DNA of 29,728 nt, from NCBI GenBank assembly GCA_051744845.1, contig JBNJDJ010000021.1, positions 1 to 29,728 on the forward strand, given 5' to 3'. Each line of letters begins with the position of its first letter. Position 1 is the first letter of the stretch. The notes under the pieces were generated by a model, which saw only the letters and a program-made list of their open reading frames with translations, did no database searches and was not told the DNA's origin. Source of the stretch: JBNJDJ01 sp051744845 (GTDB taxonomy: Bacteria > Bacillota > Clostridia > Peptostreptococcales > Acidaminobacteraceae). This document shows, piece by piece, positions 1-7,834 of this stretch. Both the position numbers and the translations under genes were made by a program.

Positions 1-15
1 ATAAAAATTTAAGAC

Positions 16-51
16 GATGCAAGTATAGTTGTATACAACTATACTTGCATC
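16..51. repeat. 36-bp perfect palindrome, possible terminator or operator
   Basis: Bases 16-33 are the exact reverse complement of 34-51, with no mismatch. As RNA this gives a hairpin of about 16 bp with a TATA loop. It lies upstream of the kor operon promoter and may end transcription from a gene left of the window, but the tail (CATTTTATAT) is a poor U-tract. An operator for a dimeric regulator is the alternative. The structure is certain and the role is not. Confidence 0.6.
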
Positions 52-73
52 ATTTTATATTATGAAATAAATA

Positions 74-101
74 TTGCTTTTATTATTTCCTATGGTATCA
101 T
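74..101 (+). promoter_or_regulatory. Predicted promoter of the kor operon
   Basis: A TTGCTT -35-like hexamer (74-79) and a TATCAT -10-like hexamer (96-101) are separated by 16 bp. They lie just upstream of the AGGGGG ribosome binding site at 121-126. The match is moderate, and in DNA this AT-rich such matches also arise by chance. Confidence 0.4.
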
Positions 102-134
102 GTATTTGATAATAATAACAAGGGGGATAATCTT

Positions 135-329
135 ATGAGTGAAAAGGTTTTAAAAATCAAAAAAGATTGGTGCAAAGGATGTAATATTTGTGTTGAGTTT
201 TGCCCAAAAGATGTGTTAATTTTAGATGAAAATAATCAAATAGAAATTGATAATTATGATGAGTGTATAAAATGTGGACAATGTGAATTAAAATGTCCTG
301 ATTTTGCTATTTATTTGGAAGGTGAATAA
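135..329 (+). CDS. korD: 2-oxoacid:ferredoxin oxidoreductase, ferredoxin-like delta subunit
   Basis: A 64-residue protein with two complete [4Fe-4S] ferredoxin motifs: C13-x2-C16-x2-C19-x3-C23-P and C44-x2-C47-x2-C50-x3-C54-P. In four-subunit 2-oxoacid:ferredoxin oxidoreductases this subunit passes electrons from the thiamine pyrophosphate site to external ferredoxin. It is the first gene of a delta-alpha-beta-gamma operon, with only 3 nt to the alpha subunit. An AGGGGG ribosome binding site lies 8 nt before the ATG. Substrate preference (2-oxoglutarate, branched-chain or other 2-oxoacids) cannot be read from this subunit. The kor name rests on gene order and family resemblance. Confidence 0.9.
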   Translation: MSEKVLKIKKDWCKGCNICVEFCPKDVLILDENNQIEIDNYDECIKCGQCELKCPDFAIYLEGE

Positions 330-332
330 AAT

Positions 333-1466
333 ATGGCTGAGAATATAAAGTTTGTTCAAGGAAATCACGCATGTGTTTTAGGAGCATTAGATGCAGGGAT
401 GGAATTTTTCTCTGGGTACCCAATAACTCCATCGACTGAATTAGCTGAAATATCTGCTAAAGAGTTACCTAAAATAGGTGGGAAATTTATTCAAATGGAA
501 GATGAAATTGGAGGAGTTGCTGCAGCAATTGGAGCATCTTTAACTGGAAAAAAAGCTTTAACAGCTACAAGTGGACCAGGTTTTTCTTTAAAACAAGAAA
601 ATATTGGTTATGCTATGATGGCTGAGATACCTTTAGTTTTAGTTAATGTTCAAAGAGGAGGACCTTCTACAGGGTTACCTACTTCTCCATCACAAGGAGA
701 TATGATGCAAGCAAAATGGGGTACACACGGAGATCATCCTGTTATAGCACTTAGTCCTGAATCTGTACAAGAAGCTTATTATGAGACTATTAGAGCTTTT
801 AATTTGGCGGAGAAGTATCGTACAGTAGTAATGGTTATGACAGATGAAGTAGTTGGTCATATGAGAGAAAAAATTGAAATTCCTAGTAAAGATGAGTTAG
901 AAATATATGATAGAAAAAAACCAGAAAAAAAGGAAGGATATTTACCATATCAAACTACAAAAGATGAATTAGTTCCACCAATGGCTTCGTATGGTGAAGG
1001 ATATAGATTCCATGTAACAGGTTTAGCTCATGATGAAACTGGATTTCCTAGTAACTCAACAAAAAATGCCAAGAAATTATATAAAAGATTAGGTGACAAA
1101 ATCAATGATAATTTAGATGATATTATTGAATATGAAGAATTTATGATTGAAGATGCTGAAAATATAATTGTTTCTTATGGAGCAACTTCAAGATCTGCTA
1201 GAGCTGCTGTTAAGGAATTAAGAGAAGAAGGAATAAAAGTAGGTTTATTTAGACTTAAAACTGTATGGCCTTTTCCAGAAAAAGAAATTAAAAGTTTAAG
1301 TAAAAAAGTAAAGAATATTGTAGTTGCAGAAATGAATTTAGGCCAAATGGTTTTAGAAACCGAAAGAATAGTTAAAGATGATGCCACAGTTACTTTATGT
1401 GGTAAAGCTAATGGAGAATTTATTACTCCTGAAGAAATTGCAAATACTCTTAAGGAGGTAATGTAA
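333..1466 (+). CDS. korA: 2-oxoacid:ferredoxin oxidoreductase, alpha subunit
   Basis: A 377-residue alpha subunit that, with the beta subunit, forms the catalytic core for oxidative decarboxylation of a 2-oxoacid to acyl-CoA. The family signature GYPITPSTE is at residues 28-36. It is followed by the pyrimidine-binding domain with QMEDEIGG and the TSGPG segment, then a transketolase C-terminal-like domain (about 270-375). The HVTGLAHDETGFP segment is typical of Kor/Vor alpha subunits. Its stop codon overlaps the start of the beta gene by one base (TAATG), indicating translational coupling. Kor is the best guess. A 2-oxoisovalerate (Vor) enzyme is the main alternative. Confidence 0.9.
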   Translation: MAENIKFVQGNHACVLGALDAGMEFFSGYPITPSTELAEISAKELPKIGGKFIQMEDEIGGVAAAIGASLTGKKALTATSGPGFSLKQENIGYAMMAEIPLVLVNVQRGGPSTGLPTSPSQGDMMQAKWGTHGDHPVIALSPESVQEAYYETIRAFNLAEKYRTVVMVMTDEVVGHMREKIEIPSKDELEIYDRKKPEKKEGYLPYQTTKDELVPPMASYGEGYRFHVTGLAHDETGFPSNSTKNAKKLYKRLGDKINDNLDDIIEYEEFMIEDAENIIVSYGATSRSARAAVKELREEGIKVGLFRLKTVWPFPEKEIKSLSKKVKNIVVAEMNLGQMVLETERIVKDDATVTLCGKANGEFITPEEIANTLKEVM

Positions 1467-2290
1467 TGAATCAGATTGTAGAAAAATATTTTAGAAAAGA
1501 TAAATTACCACATATTTGGTGTCCTGGCTGTGGTCATGGTATAGTTTTACATCAAATTGCTAAAGCTATTGATAGTTTAGGTTTAGATAAAGATAATGTT
1601 TGTGTAGTTTCTGGAATTGGTTGTTCTTCTAGAGGACCAGGATATTTAGATTTTGATACATTACACACAACACATGGACGTGCTTTAGCATTTGCAACAG
1701 GAATTAAGTTAGCTAATCCTGAAATGAAAGTAATTATTATTAGTGGAGATGGAGATGCATCTGCTATAGGAGGTAATCATTTAATTCATGCTTGTAGAAG
1801 AAATATTGATATTACTACTATAGTTTTTAATAATAATATTTATGGAATGACAGGTGGTCAATATTCACCTACAACTCCTTGTCAAGACTATGGTTCAACT
1901 GCACCTTATGGAAATATTGATAGACCTTTTGATATTGCTAAATTAGCTGCATCAGCTGGAGCAACATATTCTGCAAGATCAACTGTTTCTCATACAAAAG
2001 AGTTACAAAGATATATTGAAGAAGGTATTGAAAATGAAGGTTTTTCAGTAGTTGAAGCTATGACAATGTGTCCTACTTCTTATGGAAGAAAAAATAAAAA
2101 AGGATCGCCTGCTCAAATGATGAATTTATATAAAGAAAATTATTTAGATATTAATGTTTTTGATAAATTGCCTAGAGAAAAAACAGAAGGTAAATTTGAA
2201 AAAGGTGTATTTAAAAATGAAGAAGCACCAGAATATACAAATGAATATCAAAAAGTTATAGATAGTTTAAGGGGCGATAATAATGAGTAA
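1466..2290 (+). CDS. korB: 2-oxoacid:ferredoxin oxidoreductase, beta subunit (TPP-binding)
   Basis: A 274-residue beta subunit. It has the CPGCGHG motif near residue 19, whose cysteines belong to the catalytic [4Fe-4S] site in this family. The thiamine pyrophosphate/Mg2+ motif GDGDASAIGGNH follows, with the NNNIYGMTGGQ segment after it. The ribosome binding site AAGGAGG (1452-1458) lies inside the end of korA, so the two subunits are probably made in equal amounts. The gene overlaps the gamma gene by 8 nt. Identification as a 2-oxoacid:ferredoxin oxidoreductase beta chain is firm; the exact 2-oxoacid is not. Confidence 0.93.
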   Translation: MNQIVEKYFRKDKLPHIWCPGCGHGIVLHQIAKAIDSLGLDKDNVCVVSGIGCSSRGPGYLDFDTLHTTHGRALAFATGIKLANPEMKVIIISGDGDASAIGGNHLIHACRRNIDITTIVFNNNIYGMTGGQYSPTTPCQDYGSTAPYGNIDRPFDIAKLAASAGATYSARSTVSHTKELQRYIEEGIENEGFSVVEAMTMCPTSYGRKNKKGSPAQMMNLYKENYLDINVFDKLPREKTEGKFEKGVFKNEEAPEYTNEYQKVIDSLRGDNNE

Positions 2291-2816
2291 TCAAAAAGAG
2301 TTTAGATTATCAGGAGCTGGTGGTCAAGGTTTAATTTTAGCTGGTATAATTTTAGCTGAAGCTGGAATAGTTGATGATATGCATGCTGTACAAACTCAGT
2401 CATATGGTCCAGAAGCTAGAGGTGGAGCAAGTAAATCTGAAGTTATTTTAAGTGATAAACAAATAGATTATCCAAAGGTACGTAAACCTGATTTAGTTTT
2501 AGCTTTAACACAAGCTGCCGCAGATAAATATTTAACGGAAGATAGTGATGTAGATATAATTATTGTTGATGAAAAAGTTGATATTAATCCTAAAGTAACT
2601 TATAATAAATTATATAAAGAGCCTATTTTAAAAACAGCAAATATAGATATTGGTAAATCAATAGTTGCCAATATTGTAGCATTAGGAATGGTAGTTGAAT
2701 CTAGTAAAATTGTTACAAAAAATGCTATAGAAACTGCTGTGTTAAATCGTGTACCAAAAGGAACTGAAGAACTTAATAAAATGGCTCTAAAAAAAGGTTA
2801 TGAGTTAATAAATTAA
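2283..2816 (+). CDS. korC: 2-oxoacid:ferredoxin oxidoreductase, gamma subunit
   Basis: A 177-residue gamma subunit with the N-terminal GAGGQG signature, the QTQSYGPEARGG motif (about residues 37-48) and the short Rossmann-like fold expected of this family. It starts inside the end of korB with an 8-nt overlap, which suggests translational coupling. With the three preceding genes it completes a four-subunit oxidoreductase of the kind that supplies reduced ferredoxin in anaerobes. The stop codon overlaps the AAGGAG ribosome binding site of the regulator gene that follows. Confidence 0.9.
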   Translation: MSNQKEFRLSGAGGQGLILAGIILAEAGIVDDMHAVQTQSYGPEARGGASKSEVILSDKQIDYPKVRKPDLVLALTQAAADKYLTEDSDVDIIIVDEKVDINPKVTYNKLYKEPILKTANIDIGKSIVANIVALGMVVESSKIVTKNAIETAVLNRVPKGTEELNKMALKKGYELIN

Positions 2817-2825
2817 GGAGTTAAA

Positions 2826-3659
2826 GTGAATAAAGATGTCTTGCAGTTAATGAAAAATAAATTTTTTAAGCTATCAAAAAGTCAAAAAAAAATATCTAAA
2901 TATATTTTAGATAATTATTCTAAAGTAGCGTTTATGACAGCTAAAGAACTTGCAAAAACTACTAATGTTAGTGAATCTACTGTTGTAAGATTTGCACATG
3001 CATTAGGTTTTAAAGGCTATCCAGAATTTATTGATAATTTACAAGAAAATATAAAATCAAAACTAACTACTGTAGAGAGATTAGAGTTATATAATGATAA
3101 TAATAATAAAATAATGAATTTAGATATTGCAAATATAAAAAAGGCAATAAAAAATAATCCAGAAGAGAATGTTAAAAATGTAGTTAACCAATTATCTAAC
3201 TCAAAAACTATATATATTTTAGGATTAAGATCATCAGAGATTTTAGCTGATTATTTAACATATTATTTAGATTTGATAACAAATGATACTGTTATAAAGA
3301 AAATAAATAATCAAAGAATATTTGATACTTTAGTTAAAATTAATTCTAAAGATACTTTAGTTGCTATAGGTTTTCCTAGATATTCTAAAATGACATTAAA
3401 AGCATTAGAATATGCTGAATCAAATAATAGTACAATAGTTGCAATAACTGATAGTGAGGTTTCACCACTTACAAAATTTGCTGATTATTCATTATATGCA
3501 GATATTACTATGTCATCGTTTATAGATTCTTTTGTAGCACCAATGAGTTTAATAAATTTATTAATTACTAAAATTTCTATGAAAAATAAAGATTATGTAG
3601 AAGAAAAATTCCAAAAATTAGAAGATGTGTGGAATACTTTTGAAATATATAATCAATAA
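2826..3659 (+). CDS. RpiR/MurR-family transcriptional regulator
   Basis: A 277-residue regulator with an N-terminal RpiR helix-turn-helix (about residues 5-75; AKELAKTTNVSESTVVRFAH is the recognition region). A SIS sugar-phosphate-binding domain follows (about 110-245). RpiR proteins usually sense phosphosugars. The start is GTG at 2826, chosen because AAGGAG (2815-2820) sits 5 nt before it. It is only 9 nt after korC with no terminator between, so it is probably co-transcribed with the oxidoreductase and may autoregulate the operon or link it to sugar status. The ligand is unknown. The family assignment is strong and the regulatory target is inferred. Confidence 0.88.
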   Translation: MNKDVLQLMKNKFFKLSKSQKKISKYILDNYSKVAFMTAKELAKTTNVSESTVVRFAHALGFKGYPEFIDNLQENIKSKLTTVERLELYNDNNNKIMNLDIANIKKAIKNNPEENVKNVVNQLSNSKTIYILGLRSSEILADYLTYYLDLITNDTVIKKINNQRIFDTLVKINSKDTLVAIGFPRYSKMTLKALEYAESNNSTIVAITDSEVSPLTKFADYSLYADITMSSFIDSFVAPMSLINLLITKISMKNKDYVEEKFQKLEDVWNTFEIYNQ

Positions 3660-3665
3660 CATTTT

Positions 3666-3697
3666 AAAAAGTCCTTAATAGGGCTTTTTTATTTTAT
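3666..3697 (+). terminator. Intrinsic terminator of the kor-rpiR operon
   Basis: A 9-bp stem (AAAAAGTCC with GGGCTTTTT, one G-U pair) and 6-nt loop start 6 nt after the regulator stop codon and are followed by a long T-rich tract. Confidence 0.9.
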
Positions 3698-3714
3698 TTT
3701 TTTAAAAAGTATTG

Positions 3715-3720
3715 TATAAT
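3715..3720 (+). promoter_or_regulatory. Predicted -10 element for the cmk operon
   Basis: A perfect TATAAT lies 37 nt before the cmk start and just after the upstream terminator. No convincing -35 hexamer is seen at the right distance, since the region is a T-rich tract, so only the -10 is annotated. Confidence 0.5.
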
Positions 3721-3756
3721 GTATATGGTAATTAATAATATAAAGGATGTGATTTT

Positions 3757-4404
3757 TTGAAAATAGCAATAGATGGTCCAGCTGGGTCTGGTAAATCAAC
3801 AGTTTCTAAGATTTTAGCAAAAAAATTAGATATAGAATATTTAGATACTGGAGCAATGTATAGAACATGTACACTCTACTTATTAAATAATAAAATTGAT
3901 TTAGATAATCTAGATCAAATTAAAAAAAGTTTAGATAAAATGAATTTCAAAATTGAAAACAATAATTTTTATTTAGATGGGAAAAATATTAATAAAGATA
4001 TTAGAAAGCCGATTGTTAATGAAAATGTATCTAAAGTGGCTTCATATAAATTTATAAGAAAAAAAATGGTAGAATTACAAAAACAAATTGCTAAAACAAA
4101 AGATGTAATTATGGATGGGCGCGACATAGGAACCCACGTTTTACCAAATGCAGATTATAAATTTTATTTAGATGCTTCTGTAAAACAAAGAGCTAAAAGA
4201 CGTTTTGATGAATTAATTGAAGATGGGGAAAAAGTTGATTTTGAAGATATTTTAGAATCTATTAAAAAAAGAGATAAAAAGGATATGAATAGAAAACATG
4301 CCCCTTTAACAAAGGCTGAGGATGCCACTGTTATAGATACAACAAATTTAAATGTTAAAGAAGTTATTGAAAAAATTATATTGGAAGTGAAAAAAAATGA
4401 CTAA
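3757..4404 (+). CDS. cmk: Cytidylate kinase
   Basis: A 215-residue (d)CMP kinase that phosphorylates CMP and dCMP with ATP. The P-loop GPAGSGKS is at residues 7-14. The LDTGAMYR nucleoside-binding motif, the DGRDIGTHVLPNAD motif and the lid arginines (RAKRRFDEL) are all present. Length matches the family. The start is TTG at 3757, supported by AAAGGATGTG at 3742-3751 and by alignment of the MKIAIDGPAGSGKS N-terminus with other Cmk proteins. It begins the cmk-plsC-ispH-S1 cluster typical of Clostridia and overlaps plsC by 8 nt. Confidence 0.96.
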   Translation: MKIAIDGPAGSGKSTVSKILAKKLDIEYLDTGAMYRTCTLYLLNNKIDLDNLDQIKKSLDKMNFKIENNNFYLDGKNINKDIRKPIVNENVSKVASYKFIRKKMVELQKQIAKTKDVIMDGRDIGTHVLPNADYKFYLDASVKQRAKRRFDELIEDGEKVDFEDILESIKKRDKKDMNRKHAPLTKAEDATVIDTTNLNVKEVIEKIILEVKKND

Positions 4405-5014
4405 TTTTATCAGATTTATTATGAAAGTTTATTATAAGTTATTTTTTAAGATTAATGTAGATGGTTATAAAAATATTCCTAAAAACGATGGTTTTATAAT
4501 AGTTTCTAATCATATTTCAAATCATGACCCTTTAGTAGTTGCAGTTATTATGAAAAATCTTATTTATGCTTTAGGTAAAAAAGAACTTTTTTCTAATTTT
4601 TTAACAAAAAAATTATTTAATTGGATGAATGTTATTCCAGTAGATAGAAAACGCTTAGATATAAATGCTATGAAAGAATCAATAAAAGTATTAAAGAAAA
4701 AAGAAATGGGTCTTTTGATTTTTCCTGAAGGAACAAGAAATTTTAATGAAAAACCATTAGTATCTACCCCAGGTAGTACAATGCTAGCTTATAAAACTAA
4801 AAAACCAATTGTACCGATATCTATCGATTCAACATATAAAATTTTTAGTAAAATAAATGTTACGATTTATCCACCAGTATATGTTAAAAAAGAAAATAAA
4901 GGTAAAATGAAAACAAAAGATTTTATTAATAAAAATAATGAAATTTTAGAAAAAATATATAAAAATATGGAATTATATAAAAAAAGGAGCTGTTATGAAG
5001 GTAAAAGAAGCTAA
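4397..5014 (+). CDS. plsC: 1-acyl-sn-glycerol-3-phosphate acyltransferase
   Basis: A 205-residue PlsC-family acyltransferase that makes phosphatidic acid from lysophosphatidic acid at the cytoplasmic face of the membrane. The catalytic NHxxxxD motif (NHISNHD) is near residue 38 and the FPEGTR substrate-binding motif near 113. The N-terminus (FIRFIMKVYYKLFF) is hydrophobic and basic, which suits membrane association. The start lies inside cmk (8-nt overlap) and its end overlaps ispH by 20 nt, so the three genes are likely translated in a coupled way. Acyl donor type cannot be told from the sequence. Confidence 0.93.
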   Translation: MTNFIRFIMKVYYKLFFKINVDGYKNIPKNDGFIIVSNHISNHDPLVVAVIMKNLIYALGKKELFSNFLTKKLFNWMNVIPVDRKRLDINAMKESIKVLKKKEMGLLIFPEGTRNFNEKPLVSTPGSTMLAYKTKKPIVPISIDSTYKIFSKINVTIYPPVYVKKENKGKMKTKDFINKNNEILEKIYKNMELYKKRSCYEGKRS

Positions 5015-5807
5015 ATACTCTGGATTTTGTTATGGTGTTAAAAAAGCAGTTGATGTTTCTTTAAAAGAGTATCATAATAAAACTTATACATATGGTCAAA
5101 TAATTCATAATGCTCAGTTTGAAAAAAAGTTAGAAAATAAAGGTATTGAATCAGTAGAGTCAATAGATAATATTGATAATTGCAATTTAATTATTAGAGC
5201 TCACGGTGTTTCTAAGAAAATATATGAAAAAATAAAAAATAAAAATATAAATTTAATTGATGCTACTTGTCCATATGTTAAAGAAATTCATAAAATAGTA
5301 GAAAACGACAATAATTTAGACAAAAAAATTATTATTATTGGAGATCCTAATCATCCTGAGATTATAGGCATAAATGGTTGGTGCGAAAATAAAGGGATAA
5401 TTATAGAAAATATTAATTATAATTTGTCTAATGTAGATAAATCTGATATAATTAGTGTAGTGTGTCAAACCACTTATAATGAAGTTAAATATAAAAAAAT
5501 TAAAAATAAATTGAAGAATCAATTCGAAAATATTAGATTTTATGATACGATATGTTCGGCAACAAAAAAGAGACAAGATTCAGCACTTAAATTGGCAAAA
5601 AAAGTTGACGTAATGTTAGTTGTTGGCGGTAAAAATAGCTCTAATACTAAGAAATTATTTGAAATTTGTAAAAAAGTGACACAAACTTATTGGATACAAA
5701 CTTACAATGATATTGTTTTATCTAATTTAACCGACGCATCCTTTGTAGGGATTGTTGGAGGAGCTTCCACTCCTGATTGGATAATTAATAATATAAAAAA
5801 AAATTAA
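4995..5807 (+). CDS. ispH: 4-hydroxy-3-methylbut-2-enyl diphosphate reductase
   Basis: A 270-residue IspH (LytB), the last enzyme of the non-mevalonate isoprenoid pathway, making IPP and DMAPP. The three cysteines that hold its iron-sulfur cluster are at C12 (GFCYGV), C92 (DATCPYV) and C187 (TICSATKKRQ). Conserved histidines are at H38 (QIIHN), H70 (RAHG) and H120 (PNHPE), and SSNTKKL is the diphosphate-binding motif. Some Clostridia fuse IspH to ribosomal S1. Here the two are separate genes 21 nt apart. AAGGAG at 4984-4989 supports this start. Confidence 0.96.
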   Translation: MKVKEAKYSGFCYGVKKAVDVSLKEYHNKTYTYGQIIHNAQFEKKLENKGIESVESIDNIDNCNLIIRAHGVSKKIYEKIKNKNINLIDATCPYVKEIHKIVENDNNLDKKIIIIGDPNHPEIIGINGWCENKGIIIENINYNLSNVDKSDIISVVCQTTYNEVKYKKIKNKLKNQFENIRFYDTICSATKKRQDSALKLAKKVDVMLVVGGKNSSNTKKLFEICKKVTQTYWIQTYNDIVLSNLTDASFVGIVGGASTPDWIINNIKKN

Positions 5808-5828
5808 ACGAAGGCGAGGTTTTAGTTA

Positions 5829-6923
5829 ATGGAAAATGAAATGACTATGGAAGAATTAATGGAGGGATACGAAAACTCACTAAAGATCCCTAAGAAAAAA
5901 AGTATTACAACAGGTGAGGTAGTTCAAGTTACTGAAAATGAAATAGTAGTGAATATCGGTTATAAGGCTGATGGGATTATTCCTAGATACGAAATTTCAA
6001 GTGATTCTAACTATGATATTGAGGAAAATATTAATGAAGGAGATGAAATTGACGTATACGTTGTTGAACTAGACGACGGTGAAGGTAATGTATTATTATC
6101 TCTTAAGCGTGTTAGCATGCTTAAAGATTGGGATGAGTTATCTAAAATGTATAAGAATGATGAAACTGTTACTGTTAGAACAACTAAAGTTGTTAAAGGT
6201 GGAATCATTGCATTTTATAATGATGTAAGAGGTTTTATACCAGCATCTCAGTTATTACCAAGATATGTTGAAGATTTATCTCAATTTGTAAATAAAGAAT
6301 TAGATGTTAAAATCTTAGAAGTTAATAAAAGAAAAAGACGTTTAGTTTTCTCTCATAAAGAAATTGTTAAAAAAGAATTATCAAAAGAAAGAGAAGCATT
6401 ATGGGATAAATTAGAAGTAGGTCAAGTACTTACTGGTATTGTTAGAAAGATCTTAAATTTTGGAGCATTTGTTGATATTGGTGGAGTTGACGGATTAGTT
6501 CATATTTCTGAAATTTCATGGGGTAAATTACAAAATCCAAATAAATTATTAAATGTTGGTGAAGAAGTTAAAGTTAAAGTATTATCTTATGATCAAGAAG
6601 AAGAGAAAATTTCTTTAAGTATAAAACAAATAAATCCTAATCCTTGGGAAGTGTTTGATGAAAAATATACTATTGGAGAAGTTTATGAAGGTGAAGTAGT
6701 TAACTTAACTGACTTTGGAGCATTTGTTAAATTAGAAGATGGATTAGAAGGATTAGTTCATATTTCTGAAATTTCTGATGAACGTATTGATAAGCCATCT
6801 GATGAATTAAGAGTAGGCGAAAAAATTGATGTTAAGATTATCGATAGTGATTTAGATAATCAAAAAATCAAATTATCAATTAAAGAAATTGAAAAAGATG
6901 AAAATGAAGATGAAGAAAATTAA
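5829..6923 (+). CDS. rpsA: S1 RNA-binding domain protein, ribosomal S1-like
   Basis: A 364-residue protein made of four S1 RNA-binding domains (about residues 25-93, 110-177, 197-268 and 282-355). Repeats three and four share FGAFV and LEGLVHISEIS or DGLVHISEIS, and the C-terminus is acidic. Four domains is the usual form in low-GC Bacillota, shorter than the six of Escherichia coli. It probably binds mRNA at the ribosome, but its need for translation in this group is less clear than in Proteobacteria. It is the last gene of the cmk operon and is followed directly by a strong terminator. Its start has a GAGG at 5816-5819. Confidence 0.9.
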   Translation: MENEMTMEELMEGYENSLKIPKKKSITTGEVVQVTENEIVVNIGYKADGIIPRYEISSDSNYDIEENINEGDEIDVYVVELDDGEGNVLLSLKRVSMLKDWDELSKMYKNDETVTVRTTKVVKGGIIAFYNDVRGFIPASQLLPRYVEDLSQFVNKELDVKILEVNKRKRRLVFSHKEIVKKELSKEREALWDKLEVGQVLTGIVRKILNFGAFVDIGGVDGLVHISEISWGKLQNPNKLLNVGEEVKVKVLSYDQEEEKISLSIKQINPNPWEVFDEKYTIGEVYEGEVVNLTDFGAFVKLEDGLEGLVHISEISDERIDKPSDELRVGEKIDVKIIDSDLDNQKIKLSIKEIEKDENEDEEN

Positions 6924-6924
6924 T

Positions 6925-6953
6925 AAAAGGCCGTTTTAACGGCTTTTTTTTTT
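6925..6953 (+). terminator. Intrinsic terminator of the cmk-plsC-ispH-rpsA operon
   Basis: A stem of about 10 bp (AAAAGGCCGTT with AACGGCTTTTT, one G-U pair) and a short TT loop are followed by an uninterrupted T-run, starting 2 nt after the rpsA stop codon. Confidence 0.93.
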
Positions 6954-6972
6954 CATAAAATGAGGTGTGAAT

Positions 6973-7749
6973 ATGGAAGGGTATGGAAAATTTAAAAAAA
7001 ATATTCTAAGACTTACAGGTCTAAATTTATCTTTTTATAAAGAAAAACAAATGAAAAGAAGAATCGAATCTTTAATTAAAAGAAATGATTATGATAGTTA
7101 TTCTTCATATTTTAAAGCATTAAAAGATGATAAAGATTTATTTGATGAATTTATTAATTACTTGACTATAAATGTTTCAGAATTTTATAGAAATCCTAAA
7201 CAATGGAATGTTTTAAGAAATGAGATATTACCTAAAATATTAAAAAATAATAGAAATCCTAAATTTTGGTCTGCTGCTTGTTCTACTGGGGAAGAACCAT
7301 ATACTTTAGTTATGGTTTTATCTGAGTTTATGTCTTTGCGTAAAATTAATGTATTGGCTGTTGATATAGACGAGGAAGCAATTAATAAGGCTAAAAATGG
7401 TATTTATTCAGAAAAAAGTTTAAAAAACTTACCTAAAAAATTTCATAAAAAATTCTTTGATAAAATGGGAAATTCATATAAAATTTCTGATAAAATAAAA
7501 AAATGTGTAAAATTTAAAAAAATGAATCTTTTAGAAGATCGATATCCATCAAATAATGACTTAATTATTTGTAGAAATGTTATGATATATTTTACTGAGG
7601 AAGCTAAAAATAAGATGTATAAAAAGTTTTCAGAAGCATTAACATCTACTGGGAGATTATTTGTTGGTTCAACAGAGCAAATTATTAGTCCTAAAAAATT
7701 TGATTTAGAATCTCATAATACATTTTTTTATAAAAAGATAAATAAATGA
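6973..7749 (+). CDS. cheR: CheR-type protein-glutamate methyltransferase
   Basis: A 258-residue S-adenosylmethionine-dependent methyltransferase that adds methyl groups to glutamates of chemoreceptors. It has an N-terminal helical CheR domain (about 1-65) and a C-terminal methyltransferase domain. The latter has the SAM-binding ACSTGEEPYTL motif (about 100-110), an acidic AVDIDEEA strand and ICRNVMIYF. The ATG at 6973 is chosen over a GTG 6 nt upstream because AGGTG (6963-6967) is well placed for it. No other chemotaxis gene is in the window, and the gene sits alone between two terminators. A non-chemotaxis methylation role cannot be excluded. Confidence 0.9.
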   Translation: MEGYGKFKKNILRLTGLNLSFYKEKQMKRRIESLIKRNDYDSYSSYFKALKDDKDLFDEFINYLTINVSEFYRNPKQWNVLRNEILPKILKNNRNPKFWSAACSTGEEPYTLVMVLSEFMSLRKINVLAVDIDEEAINKAKNGIYSEKSLKNLPKKFHKKFFDKMGNSYKISDKIKKCVKFKKMNLLEDRYPSNNDLIICRNVMIYFTEEAKNKMYKKFSEALTSTGRLFVGSTEQIISPKKFDLESHNTFFYKKINK

Positions 7750-7773
7750 TTAAATTAAATTTTTAAGGGTATC

Positions 7774-7809
7774 AAAAAAATGAATGTGAAGAGCATTTAT
7801 TTTTTTTTG
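7774..7809 (+). terminator. Intrinsic terminator after cheR
   Basis: The arm AAAAAAATGAATG pairs with CATTTATTTTTTT (one G-U pair) around a 7-nt loop and continues into a T-run, 24 nt after the cheR stop. Confidence 0.8.
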
Positions 7810-7834
7810 AATTTATTGGATTAAAGGAGGATTT

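Noticed and set aside
1175..1387. Minus-strand reading frame inside korA
   Set aside because: It is a shadow of the alpha subunit gene, with no ribosome binding site and no recognisable family.
5829..6923. S1 protein as a truncated gene, because it has four rather than six S1 domains
   Set aside because: Four-domain S1 proteins are normal in low-GC Bacillota, and the gene ends directly before a strong terminator.
4995..6923. IspH-S1 fusion as seen in some Clostridia
   Set aside because: IspH has its own stop codon at 5807, and S1 has its own ribosome binding site and start 21 nt later; no frameshift could join them convincingly.
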